NCBI GenBank assembly: GCA_963747535.1
Contig: CAVVFX010000025.1
Coordinates: forward strand, 186,001-250,000
Reading direction: 5' to 3'
DNA from: CAVVFX01 sp963747535
Lineage (GTDB): Bacteria; Acidobacteriota; Terriglobia; Bryobacterales; Bryobacteraceae
DNA length: 64,000 nt
Under the pieces are notes generated by a model that made no database searches, had not been told where the DNA came from, and was given only the letters and a program-made list of their open reading frames with translations. This document shows positions 26,289-36,647 of the stretch, one piece after another (the first letter of the stretch is position 1; each line of letters begins with the position of its first letter). The translations under genes were made by a program, and so were the position numbers.

Positions 26289-29200
26289 TGTCATCTCTAC
26301 TGGTACCTATCGGTCTGGCAGCGCGGCTGGTGAAGACGGCGACACCGGTGCCATCGATTACAGGCGCTCCGTTCAACACGGCCCTGACGCTGGAGCCGGG
26401 CATCCACATACAGTGGGCACTGCCCGATGCATTAACGAACGCCATGTCGCCGAACCCGCCGAGCCAGCCGGGTGTGGTGGACACAACGCCTCCAACGACG
26501 ATTCTGCCGGGCGTTCCCGATCTCTGGCTGGTGACGCGGTTCAACCCGCCGACGCCGGGGCAGGCCGCGCGGACGTGGAAAGCCTGGGTGGTGGATTCGC
26601 GGGCGAAAACCGTGACGCCGCTCGAAAGCTGGACCGGTCCCGCCGCGCCCGCGGCCAATACCGTACACACTCTGCCTGGCGTATTGCCCGTGGCGGCAGG
26701 TTATCCGGGCTGGGGCGAGTGGGACGGCAGCCTCATCCCCGCCGCGGCGCAACTGGGCAGTGCCAGCCAGTTCGATGCCGCGATGACGGCGGCAATTTAC
26801 TATCCGACGGGAAGGACACGTTTTGGTTTCCACGACGACCTGAGCGGCCTCGCCGCGAGCGGGACCGTGAGCTACACCGTAATCGGGTGGTATTCATCGG
26901 AGACGAACGATCCGTTGGCGCAGTCTTCCAATCCCGAACAACAGATTGCGGACTGGAACCTCACCTACGACCACCACTATGATCTGAGCACGCTCGCTAC
27001 GCTGATGGCTGCGGATGGGGTCGTGCCCACACTCACGTTTCAGCCGCAGTTGACGATGGCGGAGACGACTGCGCCGGTGGTGCTGTCCACAACCGCAGCG
27101 TCAGCCGTCGTCCGCACGGCGCGGGCTAAAGCCATGCAGTCCAATCTGGGCACGGTGGCGGCGAGTTCGGTGGTGGGTCCGGTGTTCGTGCAGACGTCGC
27201 CATCGTCGATCGTGTGCCACGGTTCGGTGATGGATATCGACCTGAGCGCCGCTCCGGTCAGCTTCACGCTGGCGGCAAATCAGATCAGTGTTTATCCCAC
27301 GCCGAAGCGCGCGCTGACATCGCTCGTCTCGCCACAACTAAGCGGACAGCAGGCGGATTACTCGGAGATGGTGCTGCAGGACCTGGACAACCTGAAAGGG
27401 ACTACCAGCGGCACCCTCGACATGCCGGGAGCCGCGCAGGCGCTCACTTTCCTGGGCGTTCCGGGCAAGCCGTCGTGCTTCGCGCAAATGCGTGTTTATG
27501 ATTCTCAAGTTCGGAAGGTGGACCCGGCAAGGCCGCCGATTGAGGTAGTGGGCACGGCGACCGCCGCGGTTTCCGCTTATTGGCCGGAAGCGTTTATGCT
27601 CGCGGCAAAAAGCGCAGGGCTTTTGGCCAGTGCCTCAGCCACGATCCTGAATCCGCAACCGATTCCGACCATGGCGACGGCCCCGAACTTCTCGGCGCAG
27701 CCTTGGGTTCCCGAGGCTGCCGACATTGCCGCGTTCCAACAGAAGATCGCGGCGGCTATGTCCGCAACGGCTACCGCGGCGACGGCGGCGGGTACGCCGA
27801 TCGATCCGAATATGCTGCGCGTGACGGACGGCCGGGCCAAGTCGTTGCCGGTCCGGCTGGGGCCTTCGATCAACGGGAGCGGTACGGATTCCGCCGGCTA
27901 CTGGGTGGATGTCACGGACCCCGCTCAGATGACACAACTGCTGGTCAACACCGCGGGCGCTGTGGTGGACCTGCCCGACGCGGCCCACATTTATGCGATA
28001 CCGGGGGCGCGCTGGCACCGGCCGTGGTCGCCGCAGATCGTGCTGCAAAACGCGGGGCGATCTTACCGTTTCGGCGAGGACGGCCGTTTCGATACGGTCA
28101 ACGGAACGCTGCTGTGCCGCACGTCGGGGTACACGGTTTACGGTATCGCAGCGAGTACGGGCGCGACGGTGCCGGCGAGTGCGGTGCTGGCCAGTGCGGC
28201 CACGATCTCGTCGAATGCCCACCTGCCCGGCGATGCAACGGCACTCCTGGGCGAGGCCGTGCTGCTGGACACCGGAAGCGCGTCTGCGCTGGCTGTCGCA
28301 GTTGTGCAAGGCGCTACGCCCGCAGCCACACAGGTGGCAGCTACCGCAAGTTACTTCGTGCAGGCGATCCGCGGCATCTATCTGGAGCGGCTGCCAGACC
28401 TTCCGGCGGCAACGCAGAACCTGCTGAAATCGATAATCGTGAAGGGTACGCAGCCCAGCCCCGTGGCCATTACGCCGTGGCATTCCGATACCTTCGAAGC
28501 GCTGTTTCTGGATACCGGGTATGCACTGCACACATCCCCGACTGAGACCGACTGGCAGCTTGACGAGGATCAGGTCGAACTGACGCAGGAGTCGGGTCCA
28601 TCGGGACCCACGGTAGCGTTCAGCGAGCGTTCGCGCGTCACGGCGACAACGGTGAAAGTCGCGCAGAGCAGGCTGATCACGCGCAGCACTACGAACCCGG
28701 CAGGCAAACAGGTGGTGCGCGAGGACCCGCCCAGCGGGCTCACCACCGGCACGTTCCAGACTATGGATACACTCTCGGCGCCGCTGGTTGGTTTCGACGC
28801 GGCGCTGTTCGCGCAACAGTATCGCGAGCGCGCCGGCACGCTCAGCGTGAACGAGGCTGCCGTCATCGATATCTTCGGCATCACGCGAACGTTCAATGCG
28901 GGCGGCACACCCGGGCCTTCGACAACCCTGCTGCCGCGGCTGCCGTACTGGAGCCGTCTGAAGCTGGCTCTGCAATCGGCGGCCGACCCTACGGTGGAAA
29001 TGAACTCGCACGCGTCGCCGGTGTGCGGGATTCTGCTGCCGGATTTTCTGGACCACTCGGTACAGATCTTCGACGGCACGGGCAACTCGATCGGCCAACT
29101 GGATCATGATCCGTCCAACGGCGCGGTGGTGCACTTCACGGCCTATCCGTGGTTTGTCGCGTCGCTGCCCGCGGGTGCCGATCCGCTGGGCAGCATCAAT

Positions 29201-30082
29201 CCCACGCTGGCGCAACTGATCGCCGGCATTGTGGCGCAGCCGAACAGCTCGCCAGCGGGCATGGATGCTTCGAATCAGTGGCACGACACTGCTCTGACGG
29301 CGCTGCTGCGGGTGATCGACACGGTGCGCGCCACGCTCGACCCGGGCAAGAACACGCCGAATCGCAACGTCAGCTTGCTGGGCGAACCGATCCTGGTCAT
29401 GGTGGCAGCGGTGGAACTGGAAACGACCGCCGTTACCGATCGCAAACAACTGGCGCTCGACCCGCCGCCGCTGGCGCAGCCGCCGTCAGGTGTGTCGATA
29501 CCTGTACGCATCGGCGACATCACGCGGCCGAACGACGGCGTGTTCGGCATCTTCCAGCCAGGCGCGACGCCGGCACAGTCGAGGTTCGCTCCGGTCAGCA
29601 TCGAGGCGGCGGAGCACGCGATTCTCAACGGCCTGACGGAAGGCATCGTCTACAACAGCCAGCAGGGAGAGCCGGTGACGCATCCGTTCATACTGAATCA
29701 GGTGAACCGCATCACGGTGCAGGCGGATACGCCGCAGAACGCGATTCTGCTGACGGATATTCGCGGAGATATCTACGCGACTTGCGGCGTGCTGCCGCGC
29801 AAGTCGATCACGTTGCCGAAGGATTCTTTCGATGCCGCGCTGCAGGACATGGAGCCGGTCTTCGCGGTGGGTCCGGTATTCACGGTGACGTCGGCGACGG
29901 GCACAGTGCTACCCCTGTTTCCTCCGCCGCAGGTGCAGGGTTACGACGCCAGTTATGCGCCGGGCGCGGGGAATCCCGCGGGTGAATTGCCGATGCCGGC
30001 AGCTACGCCTTTAGGCGATTTGCCGCCGACACGGGTGCAGTTGGATGAAGGGTGGGTGCGGCTGATTAAGCGGACGGCGTAG
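26288..30082 (+). CDS. Uncharacterised 1264-residue protein, last gene of large-protein operon
   Basis: The protein starts within the previous stop (TAATG). Motifs that look conserved are LEPGIHIQWALPDALTNAM near residue 37, LPGVPDLWLVTRFNPPT, a Trp/Gly segment (GYPGWGEWDG), TRFGFHDDLSGL, SYTVIGWYSSETNDPL, and SIVCHGSVMDIDL near residue 305. Later parts are beta-like and Ala/Thr-rich, ending with DIRGDIYATCGVLPRKSITL and MEPVFAVGPVFTVTS. There is no signal peptide or membrane segment. I recall GxHxxWALPDALT..LPxVPxRWLV as a feature of uncharacterised bacterial proteins, but no function is known to me. Together with its four coupled partners it suggests one multi-subunit assembly. Confidence 0.78.
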   Translation: MSSLLVPIGLAARLVKTATPVPSITGAPFNTALTLEPGIHIQWALPDALTNAMSPNPPSQPGVVDTTPPTTILPGVPDLWLVTRFNPPTPGQAARTWKAWVVDSRAKTVTPLESWTGPAAPAANTVHTLPGVLPVAAGYPGWGEWDGSLIPAAAQLGSASQFDAAMTAAIYYPTGRTRFGFHDDLSGLAASGTVSYTVIGWYSSETNDPLAQSSNPEQQIADWNLTYDHHYDLSTLATLMAADGVVPTLTFQPQLTMAETTAPVVLSTTAASAVVRTARAKAMQSNLGTVAASSVVGPVFVQTSPSSIVCHGSVMDIDLSAAPVSFTLAANQISVYPTPKRALTSLVSPQLSGQQADYSEMVLQDLDNLKGTTSGTLDMPGAAQALTFLGVPGKPSCFAQMRVYDSQVRKVDPARPPIEVVGTATAAVSAYWPEAFMLAAKSAGLLASASATILNPQPIPTMATAPNFSAQPWVPEAADIAAFQQKIAAAMSATATAATAAGTPIDPNMLRVTDGRAKSLPVRLGPSINGSGTDSAGYWVDVTDPAQMTQLLVNTAGAVVDLPDAAHIYAIPGARWHRPWSPQIVLQNAGRSYRFGEDGRFDTVNGTLLCRTSGYTVYGIAASTGATVPASAVLASAATISSNAHLPGDATALLGEAVLLDTGSASALAVAVVQGATPAATQVAATASYFVQAIRGIYLERLPDLPAATQNLLKSIIVKGTQPSPVAITPWHSDTFEALFLDTGYALHTSPTETDWQLDEDQVELTQESGPSGPTVAFSERSRVTATTVKVAQSRLITRSTTNPAGKQVVREDPPSGLTTGTFQTMDTLSAPLVGFDAALFAQQYRERAGTLSVNEAAVIDIFGITRTFNAGGTPGPSTTLLPRLPYWSRLKLALQSAADPTVEMNSHASPVCGILLPDFLDHSVQIFDGTGNSIGQLDHDPSNGAVVHFTAYPWFVASLPAGADPLGSINPTLAQLIAGIVAQPNSSPAGMDASNQWHDTALTALLRVIDTVRATLDPGKNTPNRNVSLLGEPILVMVAAVELETTAVTDRKQLALDPPPLAQPPSGVSIPVRIGDITRPNDGVFGIFQPGATPAQSRFAPVSIEAAEHAILNGLTEGIVYNSQQGEPVTHPFILNQVNRITVQADTPQNAILLTDIRGDIYATCGVLPRKSITLPKDSFDAALQDMEPVFAVGPVFTVTSATGTVLPLFPPPQVQGYDASYAPGAGNPAGELPMPAATPLGDLPPTRVQLDEGWVRLIKRTA

Positions 30083-30558
30083 GCGGGAATCGAGGGTGGC
30101 GTGAGCGGCTCAGGTAAGACGGCTCGAACGACAAAAGAAATGGGTGCCTGTCCACTGGAACCCCCTCCGTGTCCTTCGCGGTTCTCGGCGCCGCGTCAGA
30201 GTCAGCGCGCGGGCAAGCGGACTCACGTACTCCATCAGTATCCCGGAGCTCGGCGCGAAATCTTAAACGCACAGGCGCCGAAAACCGCGGAGGGTCAATG
30301 AGATGATGCCGAATCTCCTCGGATCACGACTTTGACGGAGGTTCGTTCCTTTGGCCGGAATAAAGCGACTTCCGGTGACGCAACCGCGGAAGCGCGCCCA
30401 TTCTGGAAATCGCCCGTAGTGACAGGGGGTTTGACACGCTTCGGTGAGGTCCGGTACCGGCCCCGGGGTATCGGGGATACGAAATCCGGACTTCGTGGCT
30501 TTGTAACCTGTTGAGGCGTTGATGAGAAAAATGCCGTTCTCGATGAAATCTCTTCACG
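30083..30558. other. Convergent intergenic region
   Basis: 476 bases between the end of the large-protein operon and the convergent 902-residue gene. Short open frames exist but none looks like a gene. GC-rich self-complementary stretches near 30445-30490 (TCCGGTACCGG; GGTATCGGGGATACG) could act as a bidirectional terminator; there is no clear U-run. Confidence 0.3.
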
Positions 30559-33267
30559 TCACGACGCTGGCTTGAGCACAAAGTACGGCTGATTGCCGAG
30601 ATTGGCGATGAAGCCCGGATGCAGCGAGGCCGTCGCAGCGTCGGGCCGCAATTCGAAGTAGTATTCGAGCGCGAACCGGGATTTGGTGTAATCGGCGGGA
30701 ATTGCCGCCCTAAACCCTCGCCCGTCGCGATCCATTTCGATAGTCTGCCAGCGCTCAGCCTGATCCACATGTCTGTAGTGCAGGCGCGCAGTGGTCACCG
30801 GGCCGTCGGGCTTCAGGTCGATCGAAACAGATTTTCCGGGCTGGAAACTATTGGGAGGCGAATGTTCGCACTTCACCGATGCCCGGGAAGGCCGATCCAT
30901 GGCTGCCCGGATCGCCGATGTCGTCAATTCAGCATTCACCCCAGCGGGAGAATCGAAATGCGACGCTTCCATCGTCGCGAGATCTTTATCGATTGCCGGT
31001 AAACGGTCGATCCAGTGTCCTCTTCGGACCGGTATCTCTCCAAACGTGATGTCCGCCCGATAGACCCGTTGCGCTCTTTCCGCCATCGTGGCCCATGCGG
31101 TCCGCGCGCGGCGATACGCGGCGATCGCCTGCTCGCGCGCGGTGGGATCTCCGGTGCGCCGGTAGACCTCGAAGAGGACGCCGCTGCGCAGTTGGGACGC
31201 GAAGAATTGACCGAGGCCGATTTGGATTCTCACGTCTTCTTCGACCCGGCGGAACCCGGGGGCCTTTCTGTCTGGCGCACGTTCTACGGCTGTTCCGATT
31301 TCGCGCTCGGCCACTCCGGAAAAATCTTCCAGCCATTGCGCCACTTCCACCGGCGAATATTTTCCGCTTCTCTCATTCTTCAATAATTCGCCGACGTGCT
31401 CTTCGATGGTGGAGAACAACTCCGGGTCGAGCGGGATGACGGTGCCGAGGCGCTTGGGTACCGCTGTGTCTGCATAGGGCACGGCTGCGCCACCTTCTAC
31501 AATCGGCATGTTGGTGTAGACCTCCATCCAACAGCCCAGGTTCGAAGCTGAGGGAATGTGCGCTGTAGTGATCAGCGGCAGGACCCTGCTGGCGTTGCTT
31601 AGAGCATTTTCGACGGAAGGCGCGGCGGATGCGAACTCGGTGCGCAGATATCTCCTCCAGTTCTCCGGATCTGCCTCCGGGCGGTACAACAGCCGTCCCC
31701 AGATTCGATAGGTATATTCGTACTTCCTGAAATCGCCGCCCTGGGGATTCAGCGACTCATCGAGGTAGGCACAACGGCCCCCTGGCAGTCCGGAGCCTTG
31801 ACGGCCTTTGAAAAACAACGGTTCGCAGATCTCCACACCGGAGGCGCCACAGAAATGGGACGCGTGCCCGTATGCCGCGGCAGTCGCCGGATCGCCCCAC
31901 AGAAGCAGACGCTGCGTGCCCGCCCAGATTCGGAACAGAACGTCATAGCGACGGCCCTCCTGGAATAAATCTCCATATCCATATCGCAAGAAGCGGCGGG
32001 AGCCGTTACTCAAAGCGAAGATGCCCGAATCCTTTTCGTCCTTGCGCGGCATCTCTAATTCGCGGATAGCAGCCTGATGGTATCCCAGGCCCATGTGTTC
32101 GGCCCAATACTTCGGCGAGATCTTGACCGGCATGCCGGTTTCGAGAGCGACGTTCATCATTTTGCTATCGAGACCCTTGGCATGCATGTCGATTTCAATG
32201 CGACGACCGGTGCGGACAATCCCCTCGAACAACGTTCGCCAGAAATCGTAACTTCCTTCCGGCACTCCACTCTCTCCGTGAACCCGCATGGTCAGGCCTT
32301 GGATCGCGGGGCAATTCTTCAGCAGCAGCGCCAGAGCATCGCGGCAGTACGGACCGTGCGTTTGCGGAGTCAGTCCCACGATGTGGTGATGCGAGTGGGG
32401 ACTATCGGTCCATTCATAGGCGTGCGTCCAGAGCGCCAGTTGGAAATGGAGGCCGCGCAGTGCGGTCTCGTCGCTAATGAAACGGAGCATTTCGAGGTTG
32501 CGGTCGCGTTCGGCGTCATCCAGCGGGACGGCTCGCACGTGATAACCGGGAACGTCGAGTAAGTAGGGGTAAGGAAAGTGGAGATAGTCGCCAGTGACGC
32601 CCTTTGGGAAATCGTAGCCCAAACCGAAGGTCAGGGAGAAACGATTGAAACGTTGGGACGCCAGCGTAGTCAAATAATCCCGCCAGAATGCCTTGTCGTA
32701 ATACCAGGGCTTGTCTTCGACGTCACTGACGAAAGCGCGTGCGATGCTTCTCACCTGATTGGCGGGCTGTTCCTGAATGGGAAGGTCTAGAGCCAGGGCC
32801 GACACCGGGTCAGCTTCGAAACGCACGCGATCGGTGAGTTCCAGCAGGGCATAGACGAAACCCGTGGGGTCCGAAGCCGATGCGAGGAGGGCCGGCTTGC
32901 GGGACAACTTTCCGGGCATTAACAGGAACGCCTCCCGAACTGGCGGATCGGATGCACCGTTGAAGAAGGGGCGCGCCATGCCGGAGCGAACCCCGGCTAC
33001 CACGATCTGTAGACTCGAATCGCCCGCTTGCTGCGGAGAGTTCACAACTTGTAAAGACGCGCCTTTAGCCGTAACCGCCAGCCGCAACTGTTCGGCGGCC
33101 CATTTCACCGGTGCCGCGGATGCCACCGGGTCATCCGCATCGATGATCAAAGTTACGTGGCCGGATGCCGCGGCGAGACGTTCCTGCAGAAAGCCGAACG
33201 CGGTAACCTGGCCGGCCTGTTTAATGAAATTGCGTCGCGCAATTCGGTTAGCAAAATCGGATGACAT
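30559..33267 (-). CDS. Tat-exported glycoside-hydrolase-like protein
   Basis: The 902-residue protein begins with a twin-arginine signal (ARRNFIKQAGQVTAFGF). Residues 35-170 resemble the zincin-like N-terminal domain of GH20/GH67-type enzymes (DDPVASAAPVKWAAEQLRLA, DPTGFVYALLELTDRV). The centre looks like a TIM barrel (YLTTLASQRFNRFSLTFGLG, LRGLHFQLALWTHAYEW, IQGLTMRVHGESGVPEG). A helical region follows, then a C-terminal beta domain. Catalytic acids cannot be assigned with confidence, although E in MRVHGESG is a candidate. The gene starts 20 bases after the TonB receptor stop, so the receptor probably imports products or substrates of this protein. Polysaccharide specificity is unknown. Confidence 0.7.
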   Translation of the reverse strand: MSSDFANRIARRNFIKQAGQVTAFGFLQERLAAASGHVTLIIDADDPVASAAPVKWAAEQLRLAVTAKGASLQVVNSPQQAGDSSLQIVVAGVRSGMARPFFNGASDPPVREAFLLMPGKLSRKPALLASASDPTGFVYALLELTDRVRFEADPVSALALDLPIQEQPANQVRSIARAFVSDVEDKPWYYDKAFWRDYLTTLASQRFNRFSLTFGLGYDFPKGVTGDYLHFPYPYLLDVPGYHVRAVPLDDAERDRNLEMLRFISDETALRGLHFQLALWTHAYEWTDSPHSHHHIVGLTPQTHGPYCRDALALLLKNCPAIQGLTMRVHGESGVPEGSYDFWRTLFEGIVRTGRRIEIDMHAKGLDSKMMNVALETGMPVKISPKYWAEHMGLGYHQAAIRELEMPRKDEKDSGIFALSNGSRRFLRYGYGDLFQEGRRYDVLFRIWAGTQRLLLWGDPATAAAYGHASHFCGASGVEICEPLFFKGRQGSGLPGGRCAYLDESLNPQGGDFRKYEYTYRIWGRLLYRPEADPENWRRYLRTEFASAAPSVENALSNASRVLPLITTAHIPSASNLGCWMEVYTNMPIVEGGAAVPYADTAVPKRLGTVIPLDPELFSTIEEHVGELLKNERSGKYSPVEVAQWLEDFSGVAEREIGTAVERAPDRKAPGFRRVEEDVRIQIGLGQFFASQLRSGVLFEVYRRTGDPTAREQAIAAYRRARTAWATMAERAQRVYRADITFGEIPVRRGHWIDRLPAIDKDLATMEASHFDSPAGVNAELTTSAIRAAMDRPSRASVKCEHSPPNSFQPGKSVSIDLKPDGPVTTARLHYRHVDQAERWQTIEMDRDGRGFRAAIPADYTKSRFALEYYFELRPDAATASLHPGFIANLGNQPYFVLKPAS

Positions 33268-33287
33268 GAGATGTCCTTTCTAACTAC

Positions 33288-36200
33288 CTAGAAAATCAGC
33301 TTCATGGAAGCCTGCATGATGCGCGGATCGGCCGCGGTTGTGATCTGCCCGAAGTTGCTGGCTGAAATATTGGCAACCGGACCGTTGAAGTTGGGGTGGT
33401 TCAGCGCGTTGAATGCTTCCACGCGTGCGCTGAGTGTCAGCCACTCACGCAGTTTGAACTCCCGGCTGACCGCCAAATCTATATCGAAATATCCTGGACC
33501 TCGCAAACTGTCATGGCTCGCATTCCCAAACGTGCCTAGCGGGTTGGCGGTGTAGAGATTCGGATTGACGTATTGATAGAAGAGGCCATGACTCGCACCG
33601 GTATACATCGTGGTAGAGACCACATCAGGCCGGTCATTGCCGACACCCGTCAGCGAATTGTCTTTTCCGGTTACAGGATTTACCGGCAAACCGCTCTGGT
33701 AGCGCACCAGAGGTGCAATATTCCAATTGCTAAGAAGATAGGACACCACGCCGCCGTGTCCAAACCGGCTTGAGTAGACGATGCTGGCGTTGAAGAGCTG
33801 TGGTACGTCATACGTGCAGGGACCGTAGTCGCCATTTACGTTGTAAGGATTTTGGACTACGCCCGTGCTTAAAGAGGTAACCGGGGCAATTCCCAGACAT
33901 TTCGACCATGTGTAATTGGCGAGGAGCGTATAGTTGTGTGCAAAACGATGTTCGATCGAGGTGAGCAGACCGTTGTAGTTAGCGTCGGCCCCGTCATAAG
34001 CAATTGTCATTTGGGAATAGTATTGGCCTGCGGCAGGGTTGGCAAGTGAGAGAACGCGCCTGGCCTGGGTGTTGCCGGTGGAGGAGCAGGCCTTGCCTGC
34101 GCAGGTGCCGGGGATATAAACGGCTGGGTTGATTTCATTCCCGATCCACAAATGGGATGTCTTGTTCCCGAGGTAGGAAATGGAAAACACCCAGTTATCG
34201 CTGAACAGGTGCTGCACGCTGGCATTCCATTGGCCCACGCTCGGGGTATGGAGATGCGGCGGCAAAAACACCTCCGCATTAGCCAGCGGGAAGGCGACAT
34301 TTTTGCCCGGCGCGGGCAGCGGGAACGGATTGCCTCCCGGCACAGTGGCCCACGGGTCGCTGAACTGATAAGGACCGTTGGTAAGGGTAACCTGAGGGCC
34401 AAACGGTGGATTTTGCGCGACCATACGGTACGGAATGAACGTCCCTACCGAGTCGTAGAGGAGTCCGCCGCCGACCCGGAGGGTAGTCTTGCCCTTCCCG
34501 TCCGGGTTGTAGACAAGGCCAAGGCGCGGAGAGAAGTTCGTCCATCTTTCACCGGTGAACGCGTTGGGAATCCCGGGGTCGCCGTAGAACAGCGATCCGA
34601 CGGGAGCATTCACATAAACCTGGCTGACCTGGTTCGCGTCAAAAGCTGCCATGGAAAAGGTACTGCCCCGATTAAAGTGGTCGTAGGTAGGCAGCATCGG
34701 CTCCCAGCGCAGGCCTACATTAGCAACCAGCTTGGATGTCACGTGATAGGTATCCTGTGCATAAAGCCCAAACACGGTTTGGCGAAGATCATTGAGTTGC
34801 GGACCGCTTTGACTGAAAGAATTCATCTTGCCGGTAAGGAAGTCGAGCAGCGGATCGTTGCTATACTGCCCGGAAAAATTGAACACCCCGTCGTCTTGAT
34901 AGTGATTGTCCTGGGTGTCCCGGGTTCTGATCAGATCTACGCCGAATGCCATCTGGTGTTTGCCGAGCAGAATATCCACATCGTCAGCCCCCTGGTAGCT
35001 GGTGATGTTAAAAACTCCCAGCGCACAAGTCCCGCAACCCACGGCGAATCCGCCATTGTTGACGGCTACCTGCAGGAAATCGGAAGTGCCCTGATAGAGG
35101 TTAGTGGCTCCCAGCGCGGTAGCATTCACACCGCTCGCGTTGGGGCCGCGGTCGTTACGGACGCGCCCGAAGGTGAAGTGCGCGGAGTTCACTGTGGTTG
35201 GACTGATCGTGTAGGTGTGTCCCAGAACGAAGGTCTGGGCCCGCTCGGAGTTTCCCGATGTGGAGGTGACCAGGATGTCGTGAGGATCGAAGAATGCGGC
35301 CAGAGTGTAGTCATCCAGAAGATAGCGTCCGTAGAGCGATTGTTTGGAATTGATGATGTAGTCGACACGTGCCACGTATTGGCTTTCGTTGGATTGCACC
35401 GGGATACCATAGGCAACTTTGCCGCAGGGATTTGACGTTGGGGGCAAGTATTTGGAGAGCGAAACCGCCGCGGGATCGTAGCGACTTACACTGATCTGGT
35501 CGTTGGGCAACGGGATACCGGTAGTCGGATCGACAATGACGCGAGGCACACCTTTGGCCTGGCAGCCGGCGCCGTCGAGCACGCTGAAGTCGCCCGCAAG
35601 TGCCGCGGCGGTGGGCACAAAGGCGTTGCTCGAGGAGGGGTCCTGGCGAATATCGGATTGCTGAAAACCACCGAAGAAGAATAGCTTGTCCCGGATGATC
35701 CTGCCTCCGAACGTACCCCCGAACTGATTCCTCTTGAGACTGTCTCGCTTCGGTGCAAAATAGTTGATCGCGTTTACATCCCCATTGCGGATGAATTCAA
35801 AAAGGTCTCCATGCCATCGATTCGATCCGGACTTGGTAACCGCATTGACCACGCCGCCCGGATGCAGGCCGTTGCGGGCCGGCAGAGTGCTGGTCTCCAC
35901 GCTGAATTCGGCGAGAGCATCGGGAAAGGGGAATGGCATATTTACGTTGGTAAAGCTGTCGTTGTTGTCTCCCCCATCGAGCAGATAGTTAGTGGCGTCG
36001 CCCGCACTGCCCGCGATGGAGATGGATTGTGAACTGAAAAAGCTCTTACTGCCCGTGTTGGTTCCATCACTGTGATTGATAGACGCGCCGGAGATCGTAA
36101 TGAGCTGGGTGGGATCGCGGCCATTGAGTGGCAGGTCTACAATGCGCTGCTGATCCACAACCTGCGAAATCGTATTTTGCTGCGTCTCCACCATGGCCGC

Positions 36201-36593
36201 GGTGCCGTGCACCTCCACTCTCTCCGATACCGCACCCACTTTCATCGTGACGTTGATCTGAACGGAGTCATTAACCCTTAGGAAAATGCCGCTCTGCACG
36301 TAGGTTTGAAACCCGGAGACCGTCGATTCGAGAGTGTAGGCGCCGATCGGCAGACTCGGGATGGTGTAGATGCCGTCCGAGTTAGTGACCGCATTGTAGA
36401 CCGCACCGGTTTCGACTCCCGTCATCTTGATCTGCGCTCCGCTCACCAGGGCGCCCTGCTCGTCTACCACACGTCCCGTCACCGACGCGATGGAGACAGC
36501 CTGCCCAGCGAGCGGCGGCACAATTCCCAACACCGTGAAGATCAGCAGCAAACCACCGGCAGAAACCGCACCGAATAACTTTTGGCAGGACAT
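33288..36593 (-). CDS. Oar-like TonB-dependent receptor with carboxypeptidase-regulatory-like domain
   Basis: The 1101-residue protein has a signal peptide, then a carboxypeptidase-regulatory-like beta-sandwich (residues 35-115: VTGRVVDEQGALVSGAQIKM, GIYTIPSLPIGAYTLE). A plug domain follows (QQRIVDLPLNGRDPTQLITI, YLLDGGDNNDSF, GGVVNAVTKSGSNRWHGDLF), then an outer-membrane barrel ending in the aromatic-rich LKLIF-type C terminus (IMQASMKLIF). Such proteins are abundant in Acidobacteriota and move large ligands across the outer membrane using TonB. It is first in a two-gene unit with the glycosidase-like protein, so an oligosaccharide ligand is likely. Confidence 0.9.
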   Translation of the reverse strand: MSCQKLFGAVSAGGLLLIFTVLGIVPPLAGQAVSIASVTGRVVDEQGALVSGAQIKMTGVETGAVYNAVTNSDGIYTIPSLPIGAYTLESTVSGFQTYVQSGIFLRVNDSVQINVTMKVGAVSERVEVHGTAAMVETQQNTISQVVDQQRIVDLPLNGRDPTQLITISGASINHSDGTNTGSKSFFSSQSISIAGSAGDATNYLLDGGDNNDSFTNVNMPFPFPDALAEFSVETSTLPARNGLHPGGVVNAVTKSGSNRWHGDLFEFIRNGDVNAINYFAPKRDSLKRNQFGGTFGGRIIRDKLFFFGGFQQSDIRQDPSSSNAFVPTAAALAGDFSVLDGAGCQAKGVPRVIVDPTTGIPLPNDQISVSRYDPAAVSLSKYLPPTSNPCGKVAYGIPVQSNESQYVARVDYIINSKQSLYGRYLLDDYTLAAFFDPHDILVTSTSGNSERAQTFVLGHTYTISPTTVNSAHFTFGRVRNDRGPNASGVNATALGATNLYQGTSDFLQVAVNNGGFAVGCGTCALGVFNITSYQGADDVDILLGKHQMAFGVDLIRTRDTQDNHYQDDGVFNFSGQYSNDPLLDFLTGKMNSFSQSGPQLNDLRQTVFGLYAQDTYHVTSKLVANVGLRWEPMLPTYDHFNRGSTFSMAAFDANQVSQVYVNAPVGSLFYGDPGIPNAFTGERWTNFSPRLGLVYNPDGKGKTTLRVGGGLLYDSVGTFIPYRMVAQNPPFGPQVTLTNGPYQFSDPWATVPGGNPFPLPAPGKNVAFPLANAEVFLPPHLHTPSVGQWNASVQHLFSDNWVFSISYLGNKTSHLWIGNEINPAVYIPGTCAGKACSSTGNTQARRVLSLANPAAGQYYSQMTIAYDGADANYNGLLTSIEHRFAHNYTLLANYTWSKCLGIAPVTSLSTGVVQNPYNVNGDYGPCTYDVPQLFNASIVYSSRFGHGGVVSYLLSNWNIAPLVRYQSGLPVNPVTGKDNSLTGVGNDRPDVVSTTMYTGASHGLFYQYVNPNLYTANPLGTFGNASHDSLRGPGYFDIDLAVSREFKLREWLTLSARVEAFNALNHPNFNGPVANISASNFGQITTAADPRIMQASMKLIF

Positions 36594-36647
36594 AAACCAC
36601 TCCTGGGGCTCCCTGTTACATCCGACATAGGAAGGAAGCCGATAGCG

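Noticed and set aside
18005..30082. Contractile injection system or phage tail cluster
   Set aside because: No sheath, tube, baseplate, spike, AAA+ ATPase or tape-measure signature is seen in any of the five proteins; size and coupling alone are not enough.
34152..35435. 427-codon open frame on the plus strand
   Set aside because: Antisense shadow of the TonB receptor gene, which has unambiguous domains.
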